Source of the DNA: Desulfurivibrio sp.
GTDB taxonomy: Bacteria > Desulfobacterota > Desulfobulbia > Desulfobulbales > Desulfurivibrionaceae
Length of the DNA stretch: 44,390 bases
Reading direction: 5' to 3'
Assembly (NCBI GenBank): GCA_013791995.1
Contig: VMSS01000149.1
Location: 1 to 44,390, forward strand
The notes under the pieces: model-generated
Told to the model about the DNA's origin: nothing
Database searches by the model: none
What the model saw: the letters and a program-made list of their open reading frames with translations, nothing else
Position numbers and translations under genes: made by a program
In this document: positions 1 to 8,381 of the stretch, piece after piece
Numbering within the stretch: the stretch's first letter is position 1
Layout of the letters: each line of letters starts with the position of its first letter

Positions 1-900
1 AACATGCTCGATGGCGCCGGGGCCGGCCCGCATTCCCATCCGGGCCACCCCGCCCTCAAGGGCCGGACCTGCCGCCCCGGCACAGGCAATAAGCCATTCC
101 CGGTTGCCGACAAGCACTTCGGCATTGGTGCCCACATCAATGAGCATGCAGGTTTCCTGCTGCTGGTCAATGCCGCTGGCCAATACGCCGGAGATGAGAT
201 CCCCACCGAAATAGCTGCCCACGCTGGGCAAAATCCAGACCACCGCAGCCGAATGAATGGCCAGCTTGAGCTCTCCGGCCAGGCAGGGATCCGGGGCGTT
301 GACCATGGGGATGTAAGGCTCGCGACAAAGATGGTAGGGATTGAGTTTGAGAAAAAAATGCACCATACTGGTGTTGCCGGACACTGACAACGCGCGGATC
401 TCAGCCACTGCCAGGCCGGAAATCCCGGCAAGCTCCGCGGCCAGCTCATTGATCGAGCCGATAATCGCCTGGTGCAACTCGGCAAGCCCTTCTTCCTTGG
501 CGGCATGATGGATTCGGGTGAGGATATCGGCCCCGTAACCGATCTGGCCGTTTTCCAAGTCGGCATGGGCCAGGACTTTGCCGCTGGTCAGATCGAGCAG
601 GGTTGCTTCGAGATGGGTGGTCCCCAGATCCAAAGCCATACCGGCAAGAACCGGCGGCTGTGGGAGAAAATCGACGAGAACCGGGCACCCCCCCATATCA
701 TTAACAATGGCGGTTCCGCTGAAGCCTGCGGCGCGAAACCGCTCCGCCACCTTACCCAGCCGCTGATACGGCACCATCGGCACCACCCCGGCCAGATGCG
801 GTGCAAGCACTTTTTTCAACCGGTCAAGATCACCGGTGTTATCGCCAAGACTGGGAGGGGGCGCGACAACCGCAATGGCACGCACCAGAGGGTTCAGCAT
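1..900 (-). CDS. ASKHA-domain protein, RACo/DUF4445-like (corrinoid reductive activator family), 3' end outside window
   Basis: Not in the ORF track because it runs off the edge. Reverse strand from ATG at 900 reads MLNPLVRAIAVVAPPPSLGDNTGDLDRLKKVLAPHLAG...MALDLGTTHLEATLLDLTSGKVLAHADLENGQIGYGADILTRIHHA...MLIDVGTNAEVLVGNREWLIACAGAAGPALEGGVARMGMRAGPGAIEHV, with two ASKHA phosphate-like motifs (DLGTT, DVGTN). Confidence 0.8.
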   Translation of the reverse strand, partial: MLNPLVRAIAVVAPPPSLGDNTGDLDRLKKVLAPHLAGVVPMVPYQRLGKVAERFRAAGFSGTAIVNDMGGCPVLVDFLPQPPVLAGMALDLGTTHLEATLLDLTSGKVLAHADLENGQIGYGADILTRIHHAAKEEGLAELHQAIIGSINELAAELAGISGLAVAEIRALSVSGNTSMVHFFLKLNPYHLCREPYIPMVNAPDPCLAGELKLAIHSAAVVWILPSVGSYFGGDLISGVLASGIDQQQETCMLIDVGTNAEVLVGNREWLIACAGAAGPALEGGVARMGMRAGPGAIEHV

Positions 901-1117
901 AATAGGGCAACTCCGTGAGGATTCTTCGTGGGCAACTGCATCCTGCCGGATATACTATGCGGCAAGCCGGAAAAAGTCCCTAAAAAAAGTACCGGCCCCG
1001 CCCCGGCATCACCCAGATCAAGTCAAACGTTGACCACCACCGGGCTTGACGTCCGACATAGGCAATGGTAAAGAGCCAGATCAGGGTCTCGAAAATTACT
1101 AATAGCCTCAGCCCTAT

Positions 1118-1245
1118 AACTGTTCAGCAGCGCCGCATATGCGCGACAGAGGCCTGAGTGCTATACATCGGTATGCGTTCAGGCCGGATAACAGCTAAGC
1201 GAGCGCAGCGAGACTGCGAAGCAGATGCGCTGCCTCAGGACAGTT
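1118..1245 (+). repeat. Palindromic dispersed element, copy 1 (imperfect terminal inverted repeats)
   Basis: AACTGTTCAGCAGCGCCGCAT...ATGCGCTGCCTCAGGACAGTT; strongly similar over its length to the reverse complement of 16655-16783, including the core ACAGCTAAGCGAGCGCAG..GCGAGACTGCGA.GCAG. Confidence 0.85.
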
Positions 1246-1250
1246 ACAAC

Positions 1251-2444
1251 ATGCCCTTATTGCTCTACACCTATATCGCCACCGAGATTCTGGCTCCGTT
1301 TTTCGCGAGCTTTCTCATTATAAACGCCATCCTCTTTCTGGGCAGGCTTGTTCCCCTTCTCAACGTGATCTTCGATTTCGGCGTCGGCAGCGGAGATTTC
1401 CTTCGCCTCTGCGCCTATATGCTGCCCAAGCTGATGATGTTTTCCATTCCCATGGCCAGTATGACCGCAGTCATTGTCGCGGTATCCAGGATGGTGAACG
1501 ACAACGAGATCATGGCCCTGAAAGCCACCGGCATCGGCCTGGTCCGCCTGCTGCCGCCGCTGATCGTCATCGCCCTTTCCACCTCCATGCTCACCTATTT
1601 TTCCGCAGTCACCCTGATTCCCCAGGGTACGCTTGCCATGAAAACGCTTTTTTTACAGATGGCCAAGGAAAAAATCGATAAGGGCGTGCAAGCCGGACAA
1701 TTCAGCGAAGGACTTTCCAATGTTGTGCTCTATATCGACGCGGTGGACCAGCAGACCCGGCAATGGCAGGGTGTATACGTCTCCGACATGCGGCACGGCG
1801 ACACGCCCCTCACCATTGTCGCGAAAACCGGCAGTCTCACCGCCCAACCGGAAAACATGCTGATCACCCTCACCCTGGCCGATGGCACCCTGCACCGCGC
1901 CAATGAAAACATCACCCAGACCATCCGTTTTGACAGCTACCGGATCAACCTGCCCATCAAAACCCCCACGGAAATCGCCGGCACCTCCATTACCGAGGTC
2001 GGGAAAAACGGCATGAACCAGGACCAATTGCTGGAACAGGCCGCGACCCACGGCCCCAAAAGCCCCATCGGGCTGAGCATGCTCATTGAATACCATACCC
2101 GCATGGCCCTGCCGGTGGGCGGCTTCATTCTGACCCTCCTGGGGTTGCCCCTGGCCATGCTGGCCAAACCCGGCCGCAGACCGCTGGGCGTACCGCTCGG
2201 CCTGCTGCTTTTTGTCATCTACTACATCCTGTTCACCGCAGGAAGGGCCAGCGCTGAAAGCGGCAATCTGCCGGTGGTGGTCGGGATGTGGCTGTCCAAT
2301 GTCCTGATCGCTCTCTTTACCATCATGCTCACCCGGCAGGTGGCAAGCGAGACCACCCCGCTCTTCGTCACCCGCTTGAGCGGACCGGTCCTGGCGCTGC
2401 TTGCCAGACTCCCGGGAATCAAATCCGGAGAAAAACAGCCATGA
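1251..2444 (+). CDS. lptF: LPS export ABC transporter permease LptF (YjgP/YjgQ family)
   Basis: MPLLLYTYIATEILAPFFASFLIINAILFLGRLVPLLN..., YjgP/YjgQ-like membrane protein followed by a second family member. The ORF-track start at 1158 lies inside the palindromic element; ATG at 1251 fits better. Confidence 0.85.
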   Translation: MPLLLYTYIATEILAPFFASFLIINAILFLGRLVPLLNVIFDFGVGSGDFLRLCAYMLPKLMMFSIPMASMTAVIVAVSRMVNDNEIMALKATGIGLVRLLPPLIVIALSTSMLTYFSAVTLIPQGTLAMKTLFLQMAKEKIDKGVQAGQFSEGLSNVVLYIDAVDQQTRQWQGVYVSDMRHGDTPLTIVAKTGSLTAQPENMLITLTLADGTLHRANENITQTIRFDSYRINLPIKTPTEIAGTSITEVGKNGMNQDQLLEQAATHGPKSPIGLSMLIEYHTRMALPVGGFILTLLGLPLAMLAKPGRRPLGVPLGLLLFVIYYILFTAGRASAESGNLPVVVGMWLSNVLIALFTIMLTRQVASETTPLFVTRLSGPVLALLARLPGIKSGEKQP

Positions 2445-3517
2445 AGCTGCTGGATCGGTATTTGATGGCCCAGTTCGCCAAAAACCTGGCGCTGGTGATC
2501 TGTTCGCTGATCGCCATCTATCTGCTGGTGGATTTTTTTGAGCGGGTGGACAACTTTCTGGAATCACAGAAAACCATCACCCTGGCAGTCAAATACCTGC
2601 TGCTCAAGCTGCCTTTTATGTACGTGCAGCTGATTCCGGTCTGCATCCTGCTGGCCGGAATCATCACCCTGGGCATTCTTAACCAGCATTTTGAATTCAT
2701 GGCCCTTATGGCCAGCGGAATCAGCGTGATCCGCATCATCCGTCCCTTGCTGGTCGCGGCGGCGTTTTTCACCCTGCTCACCGTGGCCATTGGCCAATGG
2801 GTGCTGCCAGCCACCAGCGCGGCAACCAACAGGATTTGGTACGAGGAAGTGAATCGCCAGATCCCCAAGGGCATCATCCGGGACGGCCGCACCTATTTTC
2901 GGGGTACAGAGGGGATTTTTTCCTTTATCCGCCCCAACCCCTTGAAAAACGAGTTTCGCAACTTTTCCTTTGCCAGCTATGATGTGGAGCACGGGTTGAC
3001 AACCCTGCTCACCGCCGAAAGCGCCACCTGGGAAAACGGGCTCTGGCAGCTCACAAACGGCCAGCAGAAAGACCGGACCGACGACAACGGTTTTTCCGTA
3101 ACGCTCTTCAAAACGCTTTCCCGGGAATTTGCCGAACAGCCGGACGAATTCTTCGTTCCGCCCTACAAAATCGAGGAGCTTTCCTACACCACGCTCCTGC
3201 GGCAGGCATTGGACACCAAGATTTCCAACCACGAGTCGCTGATAGAATTCCACCGCCGCTTCTCCTACATATTGCTGGGAATTCCCTTGCTGCTCCTGGG
3301 GATTCCGGTGCTGCTTTCCGTGCATAAAAACAGGGGCCGCGACCTGGCCCTGGCCATCCCGGTAAGCTGCGGCATGGCCTTTGTTGCCTGGGGCGCCTGG
3401 AGCGCCAGCCAGTCCCTGGCCAAAACCGCCACCCTGCCGCCCGGCATCGCCTCCTGGTCCATCCATGTTCTGACCATCGCCCTGGGCTGCTTTCTCCTGA
3501 AACGGCACAACCAGTAA
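2441..3517 (+). CDS. lptG: LPS export ABC transporter permease LptG
   Basis: MKLLDRYLMAQFAKNLALVICSLIAIYLLVDFFERVDNFLE..., ATGA overlap with lptF (2441-2444). Confidence 0.85.
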   Translation: MKLLDRYLMAQFAKNLALVICSLIAIYLLVDFFERVDNFLESQKTITLAVKYLLLKLPFMYVQLIPVCILLAGIITLGILNQHFEFMALMASGISVIRIIRPLLVAAAFFTLLTVAIGQWVLPATSAATNRIWYEEVNRQIPKGIIRDGRTYFRGTEGIFSFIRPNPLKNEFRNFSFASYDVEHGLTTLLTAESATWENGLWQLTNGQQKDRTDDNGFSVTLFKTLSREFAEQPDEFFVPPYKIEELSYTTLLRQALDTKISNHESLIEFHRRFSYILLGIPLLLLGIPVLLSVHKNRGRDLALAIPVSCGMAFVAWGAWSASQSLAKTATLPPGIASWSIHVLTIALGCFLLKRHNQ

Positions 3518-3570
3518 TGACGTTGCACGACCCAACGGTGGAATATCAAAATGTTACGTTACGTTACGTT

Positions 3571-3596
3571 CCGTTCGCCCTGAGCCTGTCGAAGGG
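3571..3596 (+). repeat. REP-like unit CCGTTCGCCCTGAGCCTGTCGAAGGG
   Basis: Same motif family as at 14764-14966, 32403-32480 and 37118-37276; preceded by short tandem ACGTT repeats. Confidence 0.8.
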
Positions 3597-3616
3597 CCGT
3601 TATTACAGTTCCACCA

Positions 3617-4438
3617 ATGGCTTTTTTTTATAGTCATGCAACCAGTGATGCCCGAAATATGACTCTCGAATTAGCATCCCTATCCACCACAATCCGCCGT
3701 TTCCGCAAAATCGGCATCATCGGCATTCCGCCCCTGGACGTGATCCGCGCCGCCAACGACAACAATTTGGTCATCCATGACCTGGACGAACCATTGGTGC
3801 GCGAAGATCTTGAGACCGCAAGCCCCTTTTTGCCGCGGGTCTACTGCGCCATCCTCCGGACAGCCGTGGTCAACGCCCTGCACCTTGAACTGGACGCCAT
3901 CTATGTTGATACCGGCCCGGGCAAGTGCGATTGCGCCCTGCACACCGCCACGATCCTGGCCGAAGCCCTGCCCATTCCGGTGATCTGCACCCGAAACATG
4001 GACAACACAGGCTATGGCTACCCGTTGTGCCAAGCCCACCAACCCCTTCTCGACCGGATGCAGGCCATCACTGCAGGGGTCAAATCCGCAGCACCCTATG
4101 ACAATCCTCCCCCGGTTTCCATGCCCACCGCAGGATTCTGGGGGGTGCCGCCCAGGGATTTCTCCATCCTGACGCTGTTCCCGGAAACAACCCACATCTT
4201 CGGCTGGGCCCGCTGCATGGAAAACAAAACCCCGGCGGATCACGATCTGGAGGCCCAGTTCAACCCGCTGGTGCCCACGGTTTTCTTTGCCCAGTCCTTT
4301 TGCGCGAAAACCGCTCTGGCCCGCTATCTGGCAAAAAAACATCCCCATGCCCTGTATCTGGACGTGGATGTCCACACCACTGGCAGCGCCAGAGCCAAGG
4401 TCCAGGCGTTTCTCGAACTTTCCGGGGTGGAGCCATGA
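3617..4438 (+). CDS. Conserved-looking protein of unknown function, coupled to an ASKHA activase
   Basis: 273 aa ORF with several Cys (YCAIL, GKCDCALH, VICTRN, YPLCQAH, ARCMEN, SFCAKT); overlaps the next gene by ATGA. Confidence 0.65.
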   Translation: MAFFYSHATSDARNMTLELASLSTTIRRFRKIGIIGIPPLDVIRAANDNNLVIHDLDEPLVREDLETASPFLPRVYCAILRTAVVNALHLELDAIYVDTGPGKCDCALHTATILAEALPIPVICTRNMDNTGYGYPLCQAHQPLLDRMQAITAGVKSAAPYDNPPPVSMPTAGFWGVPPRDFSILTLFPETTHIFGWARCMENKTPADHDLEAQFNPLVPTVFFAQSFCAKTALARYLAKKHPHALYLDVDVHTTGSARAKVQAFLELSGVEP

Positions 4439-5103
4439 TCTTAGGCGACTTCGGCACTTCCTACTGCAAATTTCTTGATCTCGACGCGCCAAACCCCGAG
4501 CCGAGCATCATTGCCACCAAGGATCTGCCGCAGGATACCCGGGTGGATCTCGCCACCGGCCACAACGGCAAACGCTTTAGCGCCCGCTATGTCAACGAAC
4601 TCATTGCCCTGGCCAGGGGCGGCGAAGCCATGATAGTTGAGGATGATTATGTGCTGCTGGACTGCGGCAGCCGGGACATCAAGTTCATTAGATATCAAAA
4701 CGGCAAACTGGCGGACATGGGCTGGAACGCGGAGTGCGGGGCCTCCATGGGCTTTACCATCGAGTTGCTGGAACGGTATTACGATCTGGACTACAGCGGA
4801 CTCAAGGTGCCGGAGCAGACCTTTTCCGTAACCTGCGGGGTCCTGGGAATGAGCGACATCTTTGACACGGTGATCTCCGGGGTACCGGTGTCCGAGGCAG
4901 TGGCCCGCTTTGTCAAGGGGATTGCCATCAACGCCTACCGCTTTGCCGGTTCGCCTGCCAGGCTCTACCTCTCCGGCGGGCTCTGCGACAACCCGCTTTT
5001 TGTGGGAAGCTTTCCCTGCCAGGTAACACCGCTGGGCCGCTTCGTTTTGCTGCGCGGCCTGGAGACGGAAGCGCGGCAACGCCGAGCAAACACCCTCGCC
5101 TGA
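4435..5103 (+). CDS. Divergent ASKHA ATPase of the BadF/BadG/BcrA/HgdC activase superfamily
   Basis: MILGDFGTSYCKFLDLD...YVLLDCGSRDIKFIRYQNGKLADMGWNAECGASMGFTIELLERYY...RLYLSGGLCDNPLF; DxGxxxxK, a GxxDxK-like and C.A..G motif, and a GG near the C-terminus. Confidence 0.65.
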   Translation: MILGDFGTSYCKFLDLDAPNPEPSIIATKDLPQDTRVDLATGHNGKRFSARYVNELIALARGGEAMIVEDDYVLLDCGSRDIKFIRYQNGKLADMGWNAECGASMGFTIELLERYYDLDYSGLKVPEQTFSVTCGVLGMSDIFDTVISGVPVSEAVARFVKGIAINAYRFAGSPARLYLSGGLCDNPLFVGSFPCQVTPLGRFVLLRGLETEARQRRANTLA

Positions 5104-5113
5104 GATAAAACCC

Positions 5114-5302
5114 GTGTCTTCACCAACCACAGAGCGGCCAAACTGCCTCGCCTGCCGTCATTTCTACATCACCCACGAACCGGCGCATCCTTACGGTTAC
5201 AAGGCCCTGAGCTTCAAATCCCTCCAATATCCTTCCATGGTGGTGTTTGCCAGCTCCGGCATCCATTGCCAGCTTTTTATTGCCAAAAAACACTCTGCAT
5301 AA
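5114..5302 (+). CDS. Small conserved cysteine protein (CxxCxxFY...YGxKALxFKS)
   Basis: 62 aa: NCLACRHFYITHEPAHPYGYKALSFKSLQYPSMVVFASSGIHCQLF; resembles short Cys-containing proteins common in Desulfobacterota. Confidence 0.55.
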   Translation: MSSPTTERPNCLACRHFYITHEPAHPYGYKALSFKSLQYPSMVVFASSGIHCQLFIAKKHSA

Positions 5303-5349
5303 ACAACACCGTTCACGGCATCAAAACTACCAATCCAAAAAATAACAAC

Positions 5350-5389
5350 AACTTACAAGTTGAAAATTACAAATTACAACTTGTAAGTT
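5350..5389. repeat. Perfect 13-bp inverted repeat, AT-rich
   Basis: AACTTACAAGTTG (5350-5362) / CAACTTGTAAGTT (5377-5389), 14-nt loop. Confidence 0.85.
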
Positions 5390-5518
5390 ACATGATAATT
5401 TTGTTTTCAGTGCTTGACCTGAAACATTCACATTCGCTACACTTAATATGAATTTGATGAAATTCCAAACCGGATATTGGATCACTTGACACTTCACGCA
5501 TGATACAGGAGGGGAAAA

Positions 5519-6358
5519 ATGAAACACCAGACAAAACAGAATATTTTTTCAATCATTCTCGCCTCAATACTCTTGGCACTCATGATTTCCACCGCACACG
5601 CTGGCTTGGATGGAGATGAAGAAATCCGCTGCGCAAAAGACGGTGAAACCACCTTCCTGTTCGCGCATGGACTGAACGGCAAACCTGAAGAATGGCACAC
5701 TTTCGCCAAAGAAGTTGTAAAGATAAATCCCAAATATGGTATCTGGCGCACCCAGGTTGACAAATTGGGCCATATTGCTGAACGGGGCGATCAACTGGCC
5801 AAGTTCATGCACCGTGCGCAAAAGAAGTGCGAAACTCCGGAAAAAAGCGTGGTGGCGGTGGGCCACAGCATGGGCGGACTCGACCTGCGCTACATCGTGG
5901 GGAACCACAAAACGTACAAGAAAGAGGTTGATCTGCTGAAGGGTGTCTATACCATCGCAACCCCCCATCTCGGGGACCCAAATGCGTGCGGCCCAGAATC
6001 ACAGGGTGGAGCGCGCGATCTTTGCGGCTTTCCTGAAGATCCCGAAAAGAAGAGCCCCGTCGATCTTGGCAAACACACGCATATGTATTACTTCAATAAA
6101 AAATATCCCCATCAAGATTTCGTTCACCGCAAAATTCCCTTCACGGCCTTCTATTATGAATGTAAGGAAAAGGAAAAGGGCGAGGATGGGGTAGTGCTCA
6201 TCGACTCTCAGAAATGGAAGGGACACAACGCCCATTCGGAAGATCGCGGCACAGGGTTCCACAAGACAAAAGACTGCGGTAAACAACATGGCTGCACGCC
6301 GGAACTGTGCCAAGAGGATGAAATCAAGCACATCGTCAAGTTACAAGAGAAGCTCTAG
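5519..6358 (+). CDS. Secreted alpha/beta hydrolase, lipase-like
   Basis: N-terminal signal peptide (IILASILLALMISTAHA), TFLFAHGLNGKPEEW, VVAVGHSMGGLDLRYIV (GxSxG), IATPHLGDP. Confidence 0.75.
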   Translation: MKHQTKQNIFSIILASILLALMISTAHAGLDGDEEIRCAKDGETTFLFAHGLNGKPEEWHTFAKEVVKINPKYGIWRTQVDKLGHIAERGDQLAKFMHRAQKKCETPEKSVVAVGHSMGGLDLRYIVGNHKTYKKEVDLLKGVYTIATPHLGDPNACGPESQGGARDLCGFPEDPEKKSPVDLGKHTHMYYFNKKYPHQDFVHRKIPFTAFYYECKEKEKGEDGVVLIDSQKWKGHNAHSEDRGTGFHKTKDCGKQHGCTPELCQEDEIKHIVKLQEKL

Positions 6359-6419
6359 AGCACATGACACACTCACTGGAAACAGCCGCAGCCCAGTTTG
6401 AGTCGGGATCAACGAGACC

Positions 6420-8354
6420 ATGAATCCTGCAGAAACCCTGATCCCGGCTGGACGCCGTCTTGCCGTTGCAGCTCTTCTGCTTGGAGCCTTTTGTCTGGGG
6501 GGGTGCGCAGCCACAGGCTCAACCGCGCCCAACGGCTCGACGGCCACCAGAGTCAAGGAAGCAGTATCTCCGACTGAGAAATTGACCAGGGAGAGTGTTG
6601 ATGCTTTGCGGACTGGACGGAGTGGCGAGGCGGTCACGAAGCTGAACCGGGCGCTCTCTCTTGATCCGGCGCGGGCCGAATTGCACCTGCTGACCGGCTT
6701 GGCGTACCACCTCGATTACCTGCACGGCAATTACCTTGCCCGTGATCTCGCCGAGACCGGCTATATCACGGCGTCTCAACTTGACGCCGGGCTGGCGGAA
6801 GCACACCTGCAGCTCGGCAGACTCTATCTCGACACCAAACGATTCTCCCGGGCCCAGACCGAATTTCTCCGGGTGCTTGACATTGAACCCAATCACACCG
6901 ATGCGCTCCTCAGCTTAACAGTTGCCTCGTATTATGTCCGAGACCTGGAAACCGCGCTCGGCGCAGTTCGACGCCTCAATAATTTGCTTCCAGGGGATGC
7001 CCGCGTAACGCGTGTCGCTGCGATTATCAATGCTGCGGCAGGGCTTGACCAAGAAGCGCTGAAGGCCCGCACAGGCCTGGACGCCCTCGAATCCAACCCG
7101 AATGATCTCAGGCTTGTCGATCGCCGGTTGTCGCAATGGCGCGCCTTGCATGCCGATTCACGCTTAACGCCGGTGAAAGATGAACAGAACGGGGAACGGG
7201 ACGAGCCCGACGACGATGAGCCGGAGGACAACGATAATCCTCCTCCGGCGGCAGGCAGGCCTATCGCACCGGACTGGTCTGACTGCCGACAACGGCAAAC
7301 CGACTCCGATAACGACAGTAACTCCGATTTCGATTCCGATGACTACTTCAACAGCGAAGAAACAGGCGATGAGACCAAGACTCTGCGGGCCTTGCCCAGC
7401 CCGTGCAGCGGACGCCCCCTGCCCCGCATGGCCGTTATCGATGCCACTATTATCCGCAGCGAAGAAATCCTCTATACCTCGCGAGGCGTCAACCTGCTTG
7501 ATGGGTTACAGGTCGTGTTTGGCTGGTCCAACCTGCTCACCCGTTCGATTACCGATGGGGTCCTCACGAAGAAAAAAGAAACAGAAACAGGTTTCTCCCT
7601 GCCGACGGCCGGGGTAACCTACGCGCTGAATATTGCCAATGCCACAGACCTGCGCAACGATGTGCTTGCACGGCCAACGCTGGTGGCCCTGGATCGCAAA
7701 CCCTCCATGTTCTTTTCAGGCACCAATCTGACCATTGCCATCTCCGGCCAGCTCTCCGGAGGAGACATCGAGGAAAAACCCATAGGTATCAGCCTCTCGG
7801 TAACCCCAACATTCATCAGCGACGACACCCTCCTCCTCGCCGTGAAAGCCGCCCGCTCCGATCTGGAAGAATCCTCCCCCGGGACTTTTGTGCAAACCTT
7901 GCATACCACCCGCAGTTCGGTAACGACCAACGTGCTCATGCGCATGGATCAGACGCTGGTACTTTCCGGCTTGGTGGAAAAAACAAGTTTGACCGGACAG
8001 TCGAAGACACCCCTGCTGGGAGATGTCCCTGGGCTGCAATATCTCTTTAAATCAGCCGACACAGAAGAAACCCAGAAGTCCATCCTGATCGTGCTGACCC
8101 CACGCCGCCCTGCCGACGCCGGCTCCGCTGCCGAGGCAAGTAAAGCCGGGGCAGATAAAAATGCGCAAGAACTGCGAGAACGCCTTGCCCGCGATCTCGG
8201 TTTGCCGGACACCGCGCTTGCCGCCATCCGAATGCTGGCCTCAAATCGGTATGCCGCACAATTCCGCACCGGCGATCTCAAAGCAGATGACTGGAAGACC
8301 CAGAACTCCATGAATCGCTTGCTGGATGGCCTCGGCAGCTTCCTCTACTATTGA
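6420..8354 (+). CDS. TPR-containing lipoprotein with C-terminal secretin (type II/III secretion) domain
   Basis: Lipobox LGGC; TPR-like helices (LDPARAELHLLTGLAYHL..., LDIEPNHTDALLSL); secretin-like C-terminus (RPTLVALDRKPSMFFSGTNL...PIGISLSVTPTFISDDTLLLAV...SSVTTNVLMRMDQTLVLSGLVEKTSLTGQSKTPLLGDVPGLQYLFKSADTEETQKSILIVLTPRRP); acidic linker. Confidence 0.8.
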   Translation: MNPAETLIPAGRRLAVAALLLGAFCLGGCAATGSTAPNGSTATRVKEAVSPTEKLTRESVDALRTGRSGEAVTKLNRALSLDPARAELHLLTGLAYHLDYLHGNYLARDLAETGYITASQLDAGLAEAHLQLGRLYLDTKRFSRAQTEFLRVLDIEPNHTDALLSLTVASYYVRDLETALGAVRRLNNLLPGDARVTRVAAIINAAAGLDQEALKARTGLDALESNPNDLRLVDRRLSQWRALHADSRLTPVKDEQNGERDEPDDDEPEDNDNPPPAAGRPIAPDWSDCRQRQTDSDNDSNSDFDSDDYFNSEETGDETKTLRALPSPCSGRPLPRMAVIDATIIRSEEILYTSRGVNLLDGLQVVFGWSNLLTRSITDGVLTKKKETETGFSLPTAGVTYALNIANATDLRNDVLARPTLVALDRKPSMFFSGTNLTIAISGQLSGGDIEEKPIGISLSVTPTFISDDTLLLAVKAARSDLEESSPGTFVQTLHTTRSSVTTNVLMRMDQTLVLSGLVEKTSLTGQSKTPLLGDVPGLQYLFKSADTEETQKSILIVLTPRRPADAGSAAEASKAGADKNAQELRERLARDLGLPDTALAAIRMLASNRYAAQFRTGDLKADDWKTQNSMNRLLDGLGSFLYY

Positions 8355-8381
8355 TATCCCCCAGTTCTTCAAACAGATTGT

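Noticed and set aside
1653-3535. Long minus-strand ORFs opposite lptF/lptG (304 and 323 aa)
   Set aside because: Shadow ORFs of real genes: Gly/Gln/His-rich low-complexity translations with no domain motifs; the plus strand carries clear LptF/LptG.
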